The notes: generated by a model from the sequence alone, not told the origin. A stretch of 64,000 bases of DNA from Garcia nutans (GCA_947685225.1 CANTUV010000024.1:55642001-55706000); one strand, 5' to 3'. Positions 1 to 11,882 are shown, counted from the stretch's first letter. Made by a program: numbers and translations.

Positions 1-676
1 GACATTTGGATACAAACTCCGCTATGTCTCTCTTCATGCCTGACCACCAGTAATGTTGCTTCAAATCATGATACATCTTTGTACTTCCCGGATGTATAGC
101 AAAAACTGATTGGTGTGCTTCCTCTAAAATAATCTTTTTCAAATTGGCATCATCAGGAACACACAACCTATTCTTGAACCAAAGGCTACCATCACTTTTC
201 ACATAGAAATCTCGGCTCTCCCCATTATGGCAATCTGACACAATCTTCTGAATTTTCTCATCTGCCAATTGAGCCTCTTTAATCTGATCCAACAATATTG
301 GTCTCAAATACAATTGAGCCAACAATGCACCATCATCACATACTTTAAAACTAGCATGCAACGCTCTCAACTCAACAATCAACGAGAGCGAATAAACAGC
401 CAAACCTGCCAAAGACTTCCGACTCAAGGCATCAGCAACCACATTCGCCTTACCAGGATGATAATCAATCAAACAATCATAGTCTTTGATCAGCTCTAAC
501 CATCGTCTCTGCTGAAGATTAAGCTCTCTCTGCACCCCCAAATATTTCAAACACTTATGATCTGTATAAATAAAACATTTCTCACCATACAAATAGTGTC
601 GCCAAATCTTCAAAGCAAAAACTATGGCTGCCAATTCCACATCATGCGTCGGATAGTTAAGCTCATGCGGCTTCAA
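1..676 (-). pseudogene. Tekay element 1: RNase H C-terminal part and integrase zinc-binding N-terminus
   Basis: Downstream of the TAG at 677-679 the same frame stays largely open to the window edge. It encodes the end of RNase H (YTDH-type segment, then a conserved stretch ending in VVADALS, as seen in the sister copy at 38191-38997). This is followed by the integrase HHCC region (HPGSTKMYHDLKQH and WWSGMKRDI-like segments). In an active element this enzyme would process and join the cDNA ends to host DNA in the nucleus. The integrase catalytic core lies beyond the window. No usable start codon is expected because this is the middle of a polyprotein. Confidence 0.8.
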
Positions 677-994
677 CTATCGAGAAGCATAAGCTATAAC
701 TTTACCTTCTTGCATTAAAACACAACCCAAACCATTATGTGAAGCATCACTGTAAATCACATATGGTTTATCTTCCACAGGTAAAGTAAGAACAGGTGCT
801 TGAGTCAACATTTCTTTCAACTGCTCAAAACTAGCTTGACACTGGTCCATCCACACAAATCTAACTCCCTTCCGAAGCAATCTGGTGAGTAGAGTAGCTA
901 TCAAAGAAAAACCTTTTACAAACCTTCGATAATAGCCTGCCAAGCCCAGAAAACTTCTAATTTCAGTTACAGACTTTGGTGGACTCCAATTCAA
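677..994 (-). pseudogene. Tekay element 1: RT thumb and RNase H N-terminal part
   Basis: 105 codons encode the RT thumb segment (WSPPKSVTEIRSFLGLAGYY) followed by the start of RNase H, with the catalytic aspartate region VIYSDASHNGLGCVLMQ. The frame ends at a TAG (677-679) where the sister element at the same codon has CAG, so this is a nonsense mutation and not a real terminus. The upstream break at about 1024-1040 is a one-base deletion relative to the sister copy in the GHMVSADG region. Confidence 0.85.
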
Positions 995-1023
995 AATAGC
1001 TTCAACTTTACTTGAATCGACTC

Positions 1024-1356
1024 TTATACCATCTGCTGAAACATATGACCGAGAAAAGTTACTTGGTCAAGCCAAAACTCACATTTTGACAGCTTAGCAT
1101 ACAACTGCTTCTCTCTCAAGATCTGTAATACAATTCGCAAATGCTTGTCATGCTCCTCTTCATTATGCGAATACACTAAAATATCATCGGTGAAGACCAC
1201 CACAAACTGATCCAGATAGGGCCTAAACACCCGATTCATCAAACCCATAAAAGCTGCATGTGCATTTGTCAATCCAAAAGGCATTACTAAAAACTCATAA
1301 TGCCCATACCTTGCGCGGAAAGCTGTCTTAGGAACATCTTTAGCTTTAACCCTCAA
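1024..1356 (-). pseudogene. Tekay element 1: reverse transcriptase palm
   Basis: 110 codons with the RT palm motifs FRARYGHYEFLVMPFGLTNA and the catalytic box FTDDILVYS (consensus F/Y-x-DD with flanking hydrophobics). The isoleucine usual before DD is threonine here. The sister copy reads FIDDIFVYS. The N-terminal break is the 11-bp duplication at 1359-1380. The C-terminal break is a one-base deletion. The segment would copy genomic RNA to cDNA in an intact element. Confidence 0.88.
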
Positions 1357-3107
1357 CTGATGGTACCCTGATGGTACCCTGATCTCAAATCAATTTTGGA
1401 AAACACTGCTGCTCCCTTCAACTGATCAAAGAGATCATCAATTCTAGGCAAAGGATACTTATTCTTAATAGTCACTTTGTTCAATTGCCTATAATCGACG
1501 CATAACCTCAAAGTACCATCCTTCTTCTTCACAAACAAAACAGGAGCTCCCCACGGTGAAACACTAGGGCGAATAAACCCTTTATCCAACAACTCCTGCA
1601 ACTGCACCTTCAACTCTCTCAACTTAGCAGGTGCCATTCGATAAGGAGTAATAGAGATAGGAGTGGTATCAGGCAACAAATCGATACCAAACTCAACCTC
1701 TCTCTCAGGGGGTAACCCTGGCAACTCTTCTGGAAAAACATCTGGAAACTCCGCAACTGTAGGTATACTATCAAGCTGAGAACCCACTACTCTGGTATCC
1801 ACCACATGAGCAAGATAAGCATCACACCCTTTTCTAATCAACTTCCTAGCTGTAACAGCTGAAACCAACAAGGATGTAAGTTGTCTCTGCTCACTAGATA
1901 CCATCACACTCCTACCATCACTGGTTCTCAAAGTGACACACTTCTTTTGACAATCTACCACAACCCCATGCTTAGACAACCAATCCGTGCCTAAGATCAA
2001 ATCATATTCTTTAAAAGGCATTTCAATCAAATCACTAAGAAACTCCTCACCCTGCACCACAACTGCACTATCACGATGCACCTTACTCACCACAACACTA
2101 TGTCCTAAAGGATTTGTCACCAAGACATCAAATCCTAAGAACTCTGAATGCAATTCAGACACAGGCAAGATATATGCACTTATGTATGAATGAGTAGATC
2201 CTGGATCAATCAAAGCAAAAACTGAAATGCCAAATAAAGAAAATGTACCCGCTATAACTGCTGAAGCATCCGACTGCCTCTGCATCACATATACTCTCTG
2301 AGAAGACCCAGCCTCATCTGGCCTACTACCCCTGGATGAAGATCCTCCTCTCTGACTAAACCCAGATCTACCACCCCTACTGAAACCTCTGCCCCCTCGA
2401 CCACCTCTGCTAACACTAGGTCGAGAAGCTGCAGTATCAGCCTGCCTATACTCCTGCATCTCAGGATAATCTCTAACGAAATGAGCTGGGGATCCACATC
2501 TAAAACACCCAGTTGATCCACTAATCTTCCAACAAACACCCCCATGGTTCCTACCACAATGCTCACATGTAGGTGGAGTAGACCTCTGAACCACTGGAGC
2601 CGGAGCACTAGCTTCAAAAGCTGTAGGTCTCGGCCTCTGCCTCTGATACTGAACTGACCTGCTCGACTGTCTCTGACTCTTACTGATCCTCAGAATAAAA
2701 CTTCCTTGACCCCACTTCATAGATGAAGATCCTGCCTCAAACTGGGATCTTCTAACTCTGGTCTCCTCCTCAATAGCAGCTAATGCAATACCCTGTGCTC
2801 TCTCAACACTTCTGGCTGCTGCAACCAACTGAGAAAAATCCTGGTACCGAGAACCAGCAATGATGCACTTAATAGAGGGCCTCAACCCCTCCTCAAACCT
2901 CCTGCATCGGTCTATCTCATCAGAGATAATCCCACCGGCATAGTGACTCAATCGGATATACTCAATCTCATATTCTGTCACAGTCCGATTATCTTGCCTC
3001 AAATTCAGGAATTCCATCTTCTTAACATCTTTATACTCCCTCGGAGTATATTTCTGCTCGAACTCCCTCAGAAAATCACCATAAGATAATGTAGGTGGAT
3101 CATCCAT
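1353..3107 (-). pseudogene. Tekay element 1: gag C-terminal half, aspartic protease and RT fingers
   Basis: A 584-codon open stretch, the longest in the window. It contains the retrotransposon gag domain (about residues 1-110; FLREFEQKYTPREY, FEEGLRPSI) and two CCHC-like knuckles near residues 180-215. In the second knuckle the final cysteine is tyrosine (HFVRDYPE), while the sister copy has cysteine. A basic Arg/Gly-rich stretch follows. The protease has active-site motif LIDPGSTHSYIS, a D-P-G variant also present in the sister copy. Then comes the RT N-terminus with KKKDGTLRLCVDYRQLN and the start of the palm, up to GYHQ. The methionine at 3107 is internal to gag. The real start is upstream at 3527. 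Confidence 0.92.
1359..1380 (-). repeat. 11-bp tandem duplication disrupting RT
   Basis: GATGGTACCCT occurs twice in direct tandem (1359-1369 and 1370-1380, plus-strand reading). The sister element near 39640 has a single equivalent. Eleven bases shift the RT frame just after GYHQ, which separates the two RT open segments. Confidence 0.9.
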
Positions 3108-3527
3108 GGCATGAGGAACCGTCTTCCACCAGTCATAAGCATCCTTCTACAATAAGGATCTAGCATAATCAAATTTTTCTTCAGAAGTGGCTTGCAACTG
3201 GATAAATATCCTCTGTACTTTGTCTAATCACTGCTCAGCCACTGCAGGATCAGTAGTGCCCAAGAAATCCTCAACCCCATATTTCCTCAACTTATCATAA
3301 TGTCTTACCGGCGCCTGAGGCCGTGGTGGTGGTGGCTGCACTGGAGCTTGTCTAAATAGTTCTACCATATGCCTAAACAAACCCGGCAGAACCTCATCTG
3401 CAGCTGATCTCTCTGGCACAGAAATAGGTGTCTCACTAACTCTATCAACTCTAGCTCCATCTCTACTCTCTTCAAGAGCTATGCTCTCAGCACTACCCTC
3501 TACAGACTTACGTGAATGGGACGCCAT
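3108..3527 (-). pseudogene. Tekay element 1: gag N-terminus
   Basis: The likely gag start is the ATG at 3527-3525 (MASHSRKSVEG...). The frame continues through a proline/glutamine-rich segment (QAPVQPPPPRPQ) to DFLGTTDPAVAEQ. It is then broken by TGA at 3228-3230, where the sister copy has TGG, and by TAG at 3147-3149, where the sister has CAG. After the second stop the frame continues into the 584-codon block. Gag forms the virus-like particle. This N-terminal part carries no enzymatic motif. Confidence 0.82.
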
Positions 3528-3677
3528 CACTACCTATATCTGCAAGCACAGCAGAATATACCTCATCAAAGATCAAAGACTGCCATACCAAAACATGTAT
3601 CTTATTCAAAGACCCACTTTTAAAATCAAAATTTTCTTTTTCTTACAATTGACCTAGGTTGAGAATCTCAAACCTAG

Positions 3678-3689
3678 GCTCTGATACCA
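3678..3689 (-). other. Primer-binding site (initiator tRNA-Met) of Tekay element 1
   Basis: The minus strand reads TGGTATCAGAGC, complementary to the 3' end of plant initiator tRNA-Met. It lies seven bases inside the LTR end at 3697. It primes minus-strand cDNA synthesis. Confidence 0.92.
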
Positions 3690-4376
3690 AAACAATTGTA
3701 ACACCCCTATACCCCGTATACGTACACAGCATACTAATACGATCGTAATATACGTATATTGAATATAGAAATGCCACGGTTTACAAAACACACAAACCAT
3801 CCCTTTAATATAATATGAACAATTTTAAAACATTTAAGGAAATTTAGAAAACACAATAGACAAAATGTTTATTCAAAACGCAGCGGAAAATATAACAAAT
3901 ATTTTCAAATACATATACATCAAAACTCAAGTTTTACAAAACATAAAAAAATATATACATGTTTGGCAGTATGTCTTTGATCTTTAAGCTCCACTATCAA
4001 CACCTCAAAATCTAGACTCAACTTGGCCTAGAGGAACTCTCTGGTTCTTCCCTGTTACCTGCGTGATGAACCACAATTGCGCTAAGCCAACGGCTTAGTG
4101 GTATAAACTACAAAAATATTATGCTTCAATGCAATGTCACACTATCAAGTTTCATGAAGTAATATTCACAATTCCACATCCATACATAAATTGCACATCA
4201 TGATATATTTTCATAGTTTCATTATTCAAGAATCACATTTAAACAAACACAAGCATGGGCCCAAAAAGAATCTAATATGTTATTCAAAGTTCAGAGTTAC
4301 TGCTTTGGTCCATAATCACAATCATCAAGCCCAAAGGCGATATATATATATATATATATCTGTATCCATGGATAGC

Positions 4377-4448
4377 GTAACAGACCCAATCTCTTGGACC
4401 TCAACCCAGATAGACCCGAAGAGATCCTCAACTCGGCTAGACTGTTAC
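4377..4448 (-). repeat. 72-bp LTR repeat with inverted ends, single copy
   Basis: The unit is bounded by GTAACAG and CTGTTAC, perfect inverted ends, and is exactly 72 bp. The same unit occurs three times in each LTR at 11883-21349 and twice in the solo LTR at 58310-61074. Partial related pieces follow at about 4455-4555. Confidence 0.8.
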
Positions 4449-5188
4449 TGTTTTTGAGGCTTACGACCCAGTCTTTTAACCCCAAAAACATCATATTTCA
4501 CATATTTCACATTTTTCAACCGGAATCGGCTTACGACCCGGTCTTTTCACCTATCCAGTGATTCATAGGCATGCCGCCAAACCCAGCACTCTGAAAATTG
4601 AATTAACATATTAGGCACACAATCATTTCATTTATCTCTTTATAAATCTCTTTTCATTTCATTTCTCATAATTTGATAGGCAACCATGCCCCAAGTATAT
4701 TTCATTTGCATTACTATGGCCATCAATCATGGCCTCATATCTCATATTATCTCAAATCACATTAAAACAATTTATCATATCATCATATCTTTCACATTTC
4801 ATATTTCATATTTCATTTCATCATCATATAAGCAAAAATGCTTCAACTATTTCATTTACATCATTATAACCAACCACATTGGTTTTACATTTCATTATAC
4901 CATTCATAACATTTGTCACATAAATTAACAATGTAATAAAATACTTAACATATGTACAATCAAATATGTTAAGTATCAAAATCAAGTAAATGCATGCAAT
5001 CATGTAGTTTGTACTTACCTTAAGCACCACTCACACAAATCTATACACTTCCCTTCTCCAAGAATTCTCCACCACTTGAATTAGGGCAATTCAACTTCTT
5101 CACAACCTAATCCAAAAGAATAACACACTTACTCAAAGATACACAAGAGATAATAAGACTATAATCTAATTAGGGCAAACTCTAACCA

Positions 5189-5476
5189 TGACACGCTCAA
5201 CAACACGGGCGTGTCCCTGACCGTGCCCTAACTCCACAACACAGAAGCTTTGACATGCTCAGAACCACGGGCGTGTCACTGAACGTGTAATACATTCTGC
5301 CTCACAGAAACATTGACACATCTAACAACATGAGCATGCTCATGGCCGTGTCAATTCTCCAACATCACAGTAGCTATGACACGTCCAATAACACGGGCGT
5401 GTTAATGATCGTGTCACCCATCCAAAACACAAAACCATCGACACGTCCAAAAATCTGGCCGTGCTCAAGGGCGGTC
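5189..5476. repeat. GACAC...GTGTC hairpin array inside the LTR
   Basis: About six spaced copies of short palindrome-rich units of the type ACACGGGCGTGT flanked by GACAC or GTGTC, separated by 25-40 bp. The equivalent array is at 12922-13200 and 19317-19606. Confidence 0.75.
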
Positions 5477-6296
5477 AGGCCAAAAATACAGATTTCGGCC
5501 ACAACAACACTTTATCCAACAAATCACTTCCTTTCACCAAAATCCACTTCAAACAAACTTAGCTCAACATACCCAAGAACCATAACAAACTTGCAAAAAC
5601 ACCAAAACAACTCAAAACATACATCCAACACAAATCAAAATCATCACCACAAACCCAAAACACACCCACAACACTTTCTCTTCCAACAAACTTACTCTTT
5701 CCTTCAAACCAACCCCAAAATCGAAAATCAATAGAATCCAAACACTCATAAACACACCACAATCAAACACACTCCTACTATCAACAATAATCCATCAAAC
5801 TCAAACACAAATCCAAATAAAACAAAGGAAATCAAGAGAGAACTTACCAACAATGATGAAACTTCTTGAATTTCCAACTTGGTTACTTGAATCACCTTTC
5901 AACTTTGAGCTTGGAACGCAAAACTCTCTCTTGCTCTCTTGTCTTGATGATGCCCGGCCAACAAAGGAAAAGAAAAGGAAATGGAGAACAAATGAAGACA
6001 ACAAGTCAAACACTTATCTCTTTAAACCTCCACCAAGTCATTTTAATATTAAAATAATCCAAATTAATCTCATCCATTCATAATTTCCTTATTAATTAAT
6101 TCCATAAATCATAACATAAATATCTCCTTCCATTAACTTTCTTTTACTTTGACTTGGGTATATGTTGTATATATTTTCATATACACAATATATACACTCT
6201 CTCTATAATTCTTTTCTCTTTCCAAAGAAACATATACATTAAATCCAATTATAACATTAATACCAAAACTTCTAGGGCACATTTTGGGATATTACA

Positions 6297-7155
6297 AGTT
6301 GGGTGTGTGAGAAAGATTGATGGCACTTATGTGTATCTTTTTAGGAGCAAAGGTGTAGTAGATAGGCCTAGGTACAACATTGAAGGAGAAGGTGAAACCA
6401 TGGAAGTAGTTGTGGAAATGCCATAAAAACCCTCTTCCTCAAAAGCTAGCAAAATTGACTCTCCCACAAAACTCATCCTCAAAGCTTTCAAATCTCTTCA
6501 AAAGTAACTATCTCACTTCAAAAGGGATGTCTCTAAGAGATTTTAGAAGCTCAATAAAAGAATTGATCTTCTATCCCACATCCATCATGACTTGTATGAG
6601 ATGTAAGGCAAAACGCACTTGCCTCAATGTGAACTCAAGGAATAGGATATGAGTGATCACGAAGAGAGTCTTTTTGAAGAAGAATCCATTAGAGAAGATG
6701 CTAGAAAAGCACTAGTGAGCAACCACCTATTGATAAGGGCAAGGCCCTATTGGTTGAGTAAGTACCAGAAGTTGAAGATTTTGACTAGCTTTCCATCTTT
6801 TTATTACATGTTGTTTTGATTTTGACTAACATGTAATGTTTTTCTCCTTTTTAAATGAATGAACTTCTTTTTTTTTTTTTGCCTTTGTCAAAGGGGGAGA
6901 AATTGAATGGAGAAATTGATTGATAAATAAAAATATTTAACATTGATCATTGAAAATATTGCATTAATTTAAATTCAATGGGATAAAAAAATTTGAACAC
7001 AATATTAAATGGAACTAAAAGTGAATAATTATTTAAATATCTTAAATAAAGCATAAATTTAGGGGGAGATTGTCATTTCAATTTCAATTTATATTATTTT
7101 CTAATTATCCTCTATCTCCATTTATTTTGTTTTCCAAAGTCAAAAAAGGGGAAAT
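6297..7155. other. Unclassified AT-rich retrotransposon-like sequence with purine-rich tracts
   Basis: No protein domain is recognised. It holds several polypurine tracts (AAAGGGGGAGAA near 6890, AGGGGGAGATTG near 7062, AAAAGGGGAAATTG near 7145). The last lies directly before the LTR-like start at 7156. This is the arrangement expected at the 3' internal end of a copia element. A short open stretch up to 6426 (RSKGVVDRPRYNIEG) is unrecognised. Confidence 0.4.
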
Positions 7156-8500
7156 TGTTAGCCAAATACTCTTAATTTTGATCTTTAGCACTCAAATTGA
7201 ATGATGCATTTAATATGTTTTAAGATGTTTGGTGCAGGAATAAAATGCTCAATATATTCCTAGAACAGGCAAAAATAGTGGTCACCCCACAACCTTGAAT
7301 GACCGCCCCTAAAGCCTTAAAAAACATATAAAGTCACAGTATTATTGGCGGTGAGAAACTCGACCAGAAAAACTATTGCGAAAGGGTAATCTGTGACCGT
7401 CCATCTATAAGGATGATCGAACCTCAAGTAACAAATATACCAACACTCATAATAAGGAACACGATGATGAGCGCAGTATGAAGAATGGTCACATAACATA
7501 TTTTCACGACCGTTCTTGTCCATGAGTGACCATCCATAAATTTCTAAGCAAAAATCACATAGACTGGCAATAGAGTTTACGGTCTCAAGTGCACTCTAAA
7601 GTTCAATGTGAGTCATCTAATTTGAGCGTTATCTTAGTAAATGGCGACACCACTTTTTTGTATTTTGGCAGAAAATTCCTTTTGACCAATGAAGCAATGA
7701 CATGTGGAATGATCGTTCAAAGAGAAAAATTGGAATTCAAAAAGGGAAACCATCCTTTGTCTATGGGCAACTGTACCAACAGTTACATGCTGAAAAAAGA
7801 TGGGCAAAACTTCTCTGTCTAAGCACTAACACTTTATCGTTGGAAAATTTTCAAAGGGAGCGACCATCCTTGACAAGCATATGACTTCTTAACCTGCTTG
7901 GGCGAGCATCCTTTGGTACTAGATGATCGGTACCTTTGAAAAATCATTATATTTGTAACTGCGAGCCAAATAAAATCTAAAACATTACATAAAATGACTA
8001 GTTAGACAAATTTGTCTATAAATACTTCGAGAAGCTTCACTGCTACAAGATGGATGTTTTCTTTATGATAGCCAAAATCAACAACCTTTACTTCTTTGTA
8101 TTTTAACTCTTTATGTACTTATTGAGTGTTGAGTGTGAGCATTAAACACTATTGTAAGTTTGAGTCTGAGCTTTGAAACACTTAGGTTTTTAGAGTGAGC
8201 TCAGAAAAACTCTTGTTGAGGTTATGAGGAAGTTGTCAAACCAAGTAAAAGTTTGGTATGAGCTTGTGAAAACACCAAGTTAGAGTTGAGCTTCTAAAAA
8301 CTAAAGATTAGTGGAACCTTAAGAAGTTGTTAAGGAAGTGGATGTAGGATTGAGGTAATCCGAACAACTATAAACTCTCTGTGTTTGTTCTTCCCTACTC
8401 TAGTCTTCTCTTACTTTCTTTGCTGTTAATTTTTAACTTGGTATCAATTCTTCAAAACAACCTATTCATCCCCCCTCTTGATTACCATCTTGGGACAACA
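7156..8500 (+). mobile_element. Probable copia-type (SIRE/Maximus-like) LTR
   Basis: It starts TGTTAGCCAAATACTC right after a polypurine tract and ends near CCCCCCTCTTG...GGGACAACA. The TGTTAG start and the CCCCCCTCTTG end block are characteristic of many plant Copia/SIRE LTRs. A TATA box sits at 8017-8024. No coding domain was found on either side, so the lineage call rests on the termini only. Confidence 0.55.
8017..8024 (+). promoter_or_regulatory. TATA box of the copia-type LTR
   Basis: TATAAATA, followed within about 30-40 bp by the expected transcription start region. It lies in the last third of the LTR. Confidence 0.5.
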
Positions 8501-10861
8501 AATGTTAATATAGATAGAAATAAAGCTAATATAATGAATAAAAGATGATTTGGTAGTGAATTGATTAAGATGATTTTTGTATGATGAAGTTAGGGTTTTA
8601 TGATAAATATGTGAAATTTTCACTTTTGATGGGAGAATCAATAATTGTTAGAATGAGTTTTTATGATGTTATTTTGGTGAGTAAATAATTATTTTAAGGT
8701 GGGATGATTGAAATAAATGGGTTTGATAGGAATTTGAATGAAGTAGTAAGGGTAATTAGGTTTTTGGAACAATTTTGGGAAAATAGGTGTAATTGGTGTA
8801 TAATTGATTTAAATGACTTGGAATGTGTTGCTAATGTGTCATTTTTAGTTGTAATTTGATTTAGGATTGAGTAAAATGAATTTGTGAAATCAACGTATTG
8901 AAGGGCAAATGGTGAAGTTAAAGTTGGATGGTGATTAGAGCTTGGAACTTGGTATAATTGAGGTTAGTACAAACTTTAAAGAATTGTATTTGAATTGCCT
9001 TTGAGTTGTCATAATACATCGTGAATTTATGAATGTGTTATGCCATTTTGATATTTGTTTTGATAAGATATATGGTATTGTACCATTTAAAAGTAAGTGA
9101 AGAGCATGGAATATGAATGTTAAGAAATTATATTATGGCTAAAGTAATTGTTATGTGCATTTTGTATGAAATGTACATTATGTCAAACGTGATGTTAAAA
9201 TGTGGGAAATAAATATAAAAATGTAAAAAATAAAATAGAATGAGGAAATAGGCCACATTGTGATTTTGACTAAGTAATATGTTTAATTTGAATTGAAAAC
9301 ATGGAAGATAGTTAAAGAAAATGAAAAATGCGAGAAATTATAGAAAAAATAGTAAATATTATAAAAATTGATAAATTGAGATAATGTGTGTGTTGTGCGA
9401 GGTAGTATATATATATATATATTGATATAATGTATATAGTAAGATAAATAAACATGCTTTATGTAATGTGATGTGTAACTTGTATATGTATACAGATATG
9501 AAGAATGTGATAGGGTTATGAGAAATATGATAAAGATCATGGTTTAAAGTGATCACATGATAAATGTGGAAAAAAGGAATGATATGAATGAGAAAGAGAA
9601 AAGAAAATGAAATATGAGAAATGTGATTGATTATGATGAGATGATGAAATTTTACATGATTATAGAAAAAGAAATGGAAATAGTTAAAATGTGATACATA
9701 TTGCCTTATTCAATATCTAGTTCTAAAAAGTTGTTTTTGGTGATGTTTGGCATTCCATACAACTTCAATCGAGTCTTGCTGGTATCATAGATATGATTAT
9801 GCTGAGTAAGACATGATAGTGTCACAGACATGATTATGCCTTTAGCAAGACACACTGGTGTCACTAATATACTATGCCTTTTGGGCTAGATACACTGGTG
9901 TCACAAATATACTATGCCTTCTAGGCTAGACACACTAGTGTCACAATGGGCCAAATCAACTGGATATTTTGTAGGGACCTGTTGGGCCCAACATGTAGGT
10001 TTATGGGATATGGACATGTATATGTTGATTTAATGCATTTTTTATTATTATGGCAATGATATTTGATGTTATCAGATAATGTTAAATGTGTAATTGTTGT
10101 TGCATTGTAGTTAGTATAATGTTATGTGAATTATATAAGGAAATAAGAGTGGTGTGTGTTAATGTGTATGTATTGAGTGATTGGATGAGTAGAAAAAATT
10201 ATAAAAGATAAAGAACATTTAAATAAAAGGTACATTATGTGAAGTGTGCCATGAAATAATGGCATAACTTATGTGTCATGGTAATTATTCCTTGATTTTA
10301 AATTGTTATATGTTATTAAAGTATGTGTCACTAAGCTCTTGAGCTTAGAGCAGTAATGTGTATCTTGTAGGTATTAGAAGTATAGACCAAGATGAATCGG
10401 TGCATGATTGAGACATGAAGTTATAGGTGCCACGAGACCAACCTTAAAGGTGTTGCATTCATGTATTATTTATGTATTGTGTAATGTGGATTTTATATAG
10501 TAAATAAACATTATTTGTATAATAAAGTTGTTTTGGGAAATATTACATATGTACATGATACTTGGGGATGTAAATTGAGGAATTGATGATATTTTTGGAG
10601 AAGTGATAGATGTTATAAAAATATGTATTTGGGAGTGTTGTTTAATGCGGAATGTGTAGTTTGTATTTTTGGGATTTGATAAATTACAAAAAAAATCTCA
10701 CAAATTTTTCTCAGGTATTTTCCTTTATAAAATTTAAATTATTTTTAATATTGAATTGAGGGGATAATATTGATTATTAGTTGCACTCTCATATTCTATA
10801 TGCGTATTTTACGTATATGGGATATATATATTATTTATACATAGGGTCTAAGGGTGTTACA
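8501..10861 (+). mobile_element. Truncated, diverged Tekay-like LTR
   Basis: It ends in AAGGGTGTTACA at 10861, like the Tekay LTRs. It carries the same 3' landmarks: ACTAAGCTCTTGAGCTTAG near 10331 (compare the ACTAAGCTCTCTGGCTTAG region at 14648), then a GGTGCCACGAGACCAACC block. No TGTAATATCCC start is present. The 5' side ends at the copia-type LTR, and no PBS follows 10861, so it is a fragment. No coding sequence is seen. Confidence 0.6.
9779..9950. repeat. Tandem GACAC-ACTG-GTGTC hairpin units
   Basis: About four imperfect copies of a roughly 40-bp unit containing GACACACTGGTGTC (arms GACAC/GTGTC, loop ACTG) and ATACTATGCC. It occupies a place in the LTR comparable to the 72-bp units of the other Tekay LTRs. 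Confidence 0.65.
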
Positions 10862-11429
10862 ATTTTAAATGCAAAATTAGGGTTTTATCCTAAACTAGGG
10901 CTTAATATGTAAAATTAGAGTTTCTAACCTAAATCTAGGGTTTTTAAATGCAAATTAGGGTTTTGTTTACAAATTAAGGTGTTGTTTTCAAAATTACGAT
11001 TTTGTTATCAAAATATTAAAACCTAGTGTTTAGGATTATGAAATTAGGGTTTATACCTAAAACTAAGATTTTGGTATAAAATTAGGTTTAAATGGATGGG
11101 ATTGAGGTTTTGAAAGGTGCAATGAGGTTTTTAATCATACACACAATGAAAAAGATTAAGATAGTAATAAATAATGCTTAAGGAAATAAAAAAAGAACGA
11201 TAAAACTGAATATTTTAAAGTACTAGAATTTGTTACTATCATTGTTGACTACACTAAGCAATTGTGTTGATCCAAGCCTAAAGAAAATCCTTTAGATTTT
11301 TCCTTACTATTGTGAAAATTACTTGAGTAAAACAAGTCTTGAAGCTTCCTATTTCTTTGGTTAGTGCTAATTACTTCTGCTATTTTGTTTCTATAATTTT
11401 TTGTTAATTGTAGTTGTCAATGCTCCTCT
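10862..11429. other. AT-rich spacer with scattered AGGGTTT-like words
   Basis: No gene is seen. The first ~230 bp hold irregular TTAGGGTTTT words in an AT-rich background. It resembles, in reverse complement, the CCCTAAA-rich middle of the Tat LTRs (for example 53580-53960), so it may be a decayed Tat LTR piece. Confidence 0.35.
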
Positions 11430-11822
11430 GTGAGCAGGGATTTTTACCCCATTCTCATGTGTAATGGTTCTTATGATATTGGCACTGTTAAGCTCAAGGC
11501 TTTAGAGAACACGGGCCTAAACCCGAAGAAAATAGAGTCACCACCTGGACGGGCTAGGAAAAAGAAAGGGGTGGATGACTCGATTCCTAAGGAATCCCCA
11601 ACCTCCTATTAGGTTTAGAAAGTTGCGTACAAGTGGAGAAGGTGAGATGACCCAGCACCCCTACAGTGCCTAGTTCATTGAACTTGCCTCCTTTTCAGGT
11701 CTTAATATTATAAAATTCTTAATTATAATGATATTATCCATACTACATGCAATCATAATAATAAATAATCACTTTATTAAAATCGCAATGAGTTCAAACA
11801 AAACAAATAGATAGGCACCCAT
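11430..11822 (-). mobile_element. Tat-type LTR 3' end, minus strand, truncated
   Basis: It begins TGTGAGCAGGGATTTTTACCCC, the reverse complement of the Tat LTR end at 36550 (...CCCCGCTCACA). It then follows that LTR in reverse through the block for GAATCGAGTCATCC (near 11578) to CACCCATC, where it stops. At about 11820 it joins plus-strand Tat internal sequence. No PBS lies on its outer side, so it is probably the 3' LTR tip of a minus-strand Tat element. Confidence 0.75.
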
Positions 11823-11877
11823 CTGAAGTGCAACAATTCTTGCTTAAATAGAAATGATTCTCGAGTTTAGTAAGGTA

Positions 11878-11882
11878 ACTAG
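11878..11882. other. Left target-site duplication ACTAG
   Basis: ACTAG directly precedes the LTR start at 11883. The identical 5 bp follow the element at 21350-21354. The unoccupied site GGTAACTAGGGTTG is at 50391-50404. Confidence 0.95.

Larger units (their letters stand above)
1..6296 (-). mobile_element. Tekay/Del-type Ty3/gypsy retrotransposon, element 1 (3' part outside window)
   Basis: Read on the minus strand, the order is 5' LTR (6296-3697), PBS (3689-3678), gag, protease, RT, RNase H and the start of integrase, running off the left edge. The order gag-PR-RT-RH-IN is that of Ty3/gypsy. RT and RNase H motifs such as KYPLPRIDDLFDQL, MPFGLTN and the integrase-side zinc region match the plant chromovirus Tekay/Del lineage. 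The coding part is dead: at least three nonsense codons, an 11-bp duplication and a further frameshift. The 3' LTR lies outside the window, so the TSD cannot be checked. A second, more degraded copy is at 38031-41765 plus 55052-55818. Confidence 0.93.
3697..6296 (-). mobile_element. 5' LTR of Tekay element 1 (2600 bp)
   Basis: On the minus strand it starts TGTAATATCCCAAAATG (6296) and ends GGGGTGTTACA (3697), a TGTAA...TTACA inverted end. The same termini flank the non-coding element at 11883-21349 and the solo LTR at 58310-61074. It includes one 72-bp GTAACAG...CTGTTAC unit (4377-4448), a TA microsatellite (about 4341-4360) and a GACAC/GTGTC hairpin array (5189-5476). Confidence 0.9.

Noticed and set aside
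5330..5734. 134-codon plus-strand open frame inside the Tekay LTR
   Set aside because: Lies antisense inside a non-coding LTR and is rich in Thr/Asn/His from the repeat composition. Not conserved in the other LTR copies.
10875..11050. Interstitial telomere repeat
   Set aside because: The AGGGTTT words are irregularly spaced and mixed with AT-rich sequence. The same texture, reversed, occurs in the Tat LTRs (for example 53580-53960), so an LTR origin is simpler.
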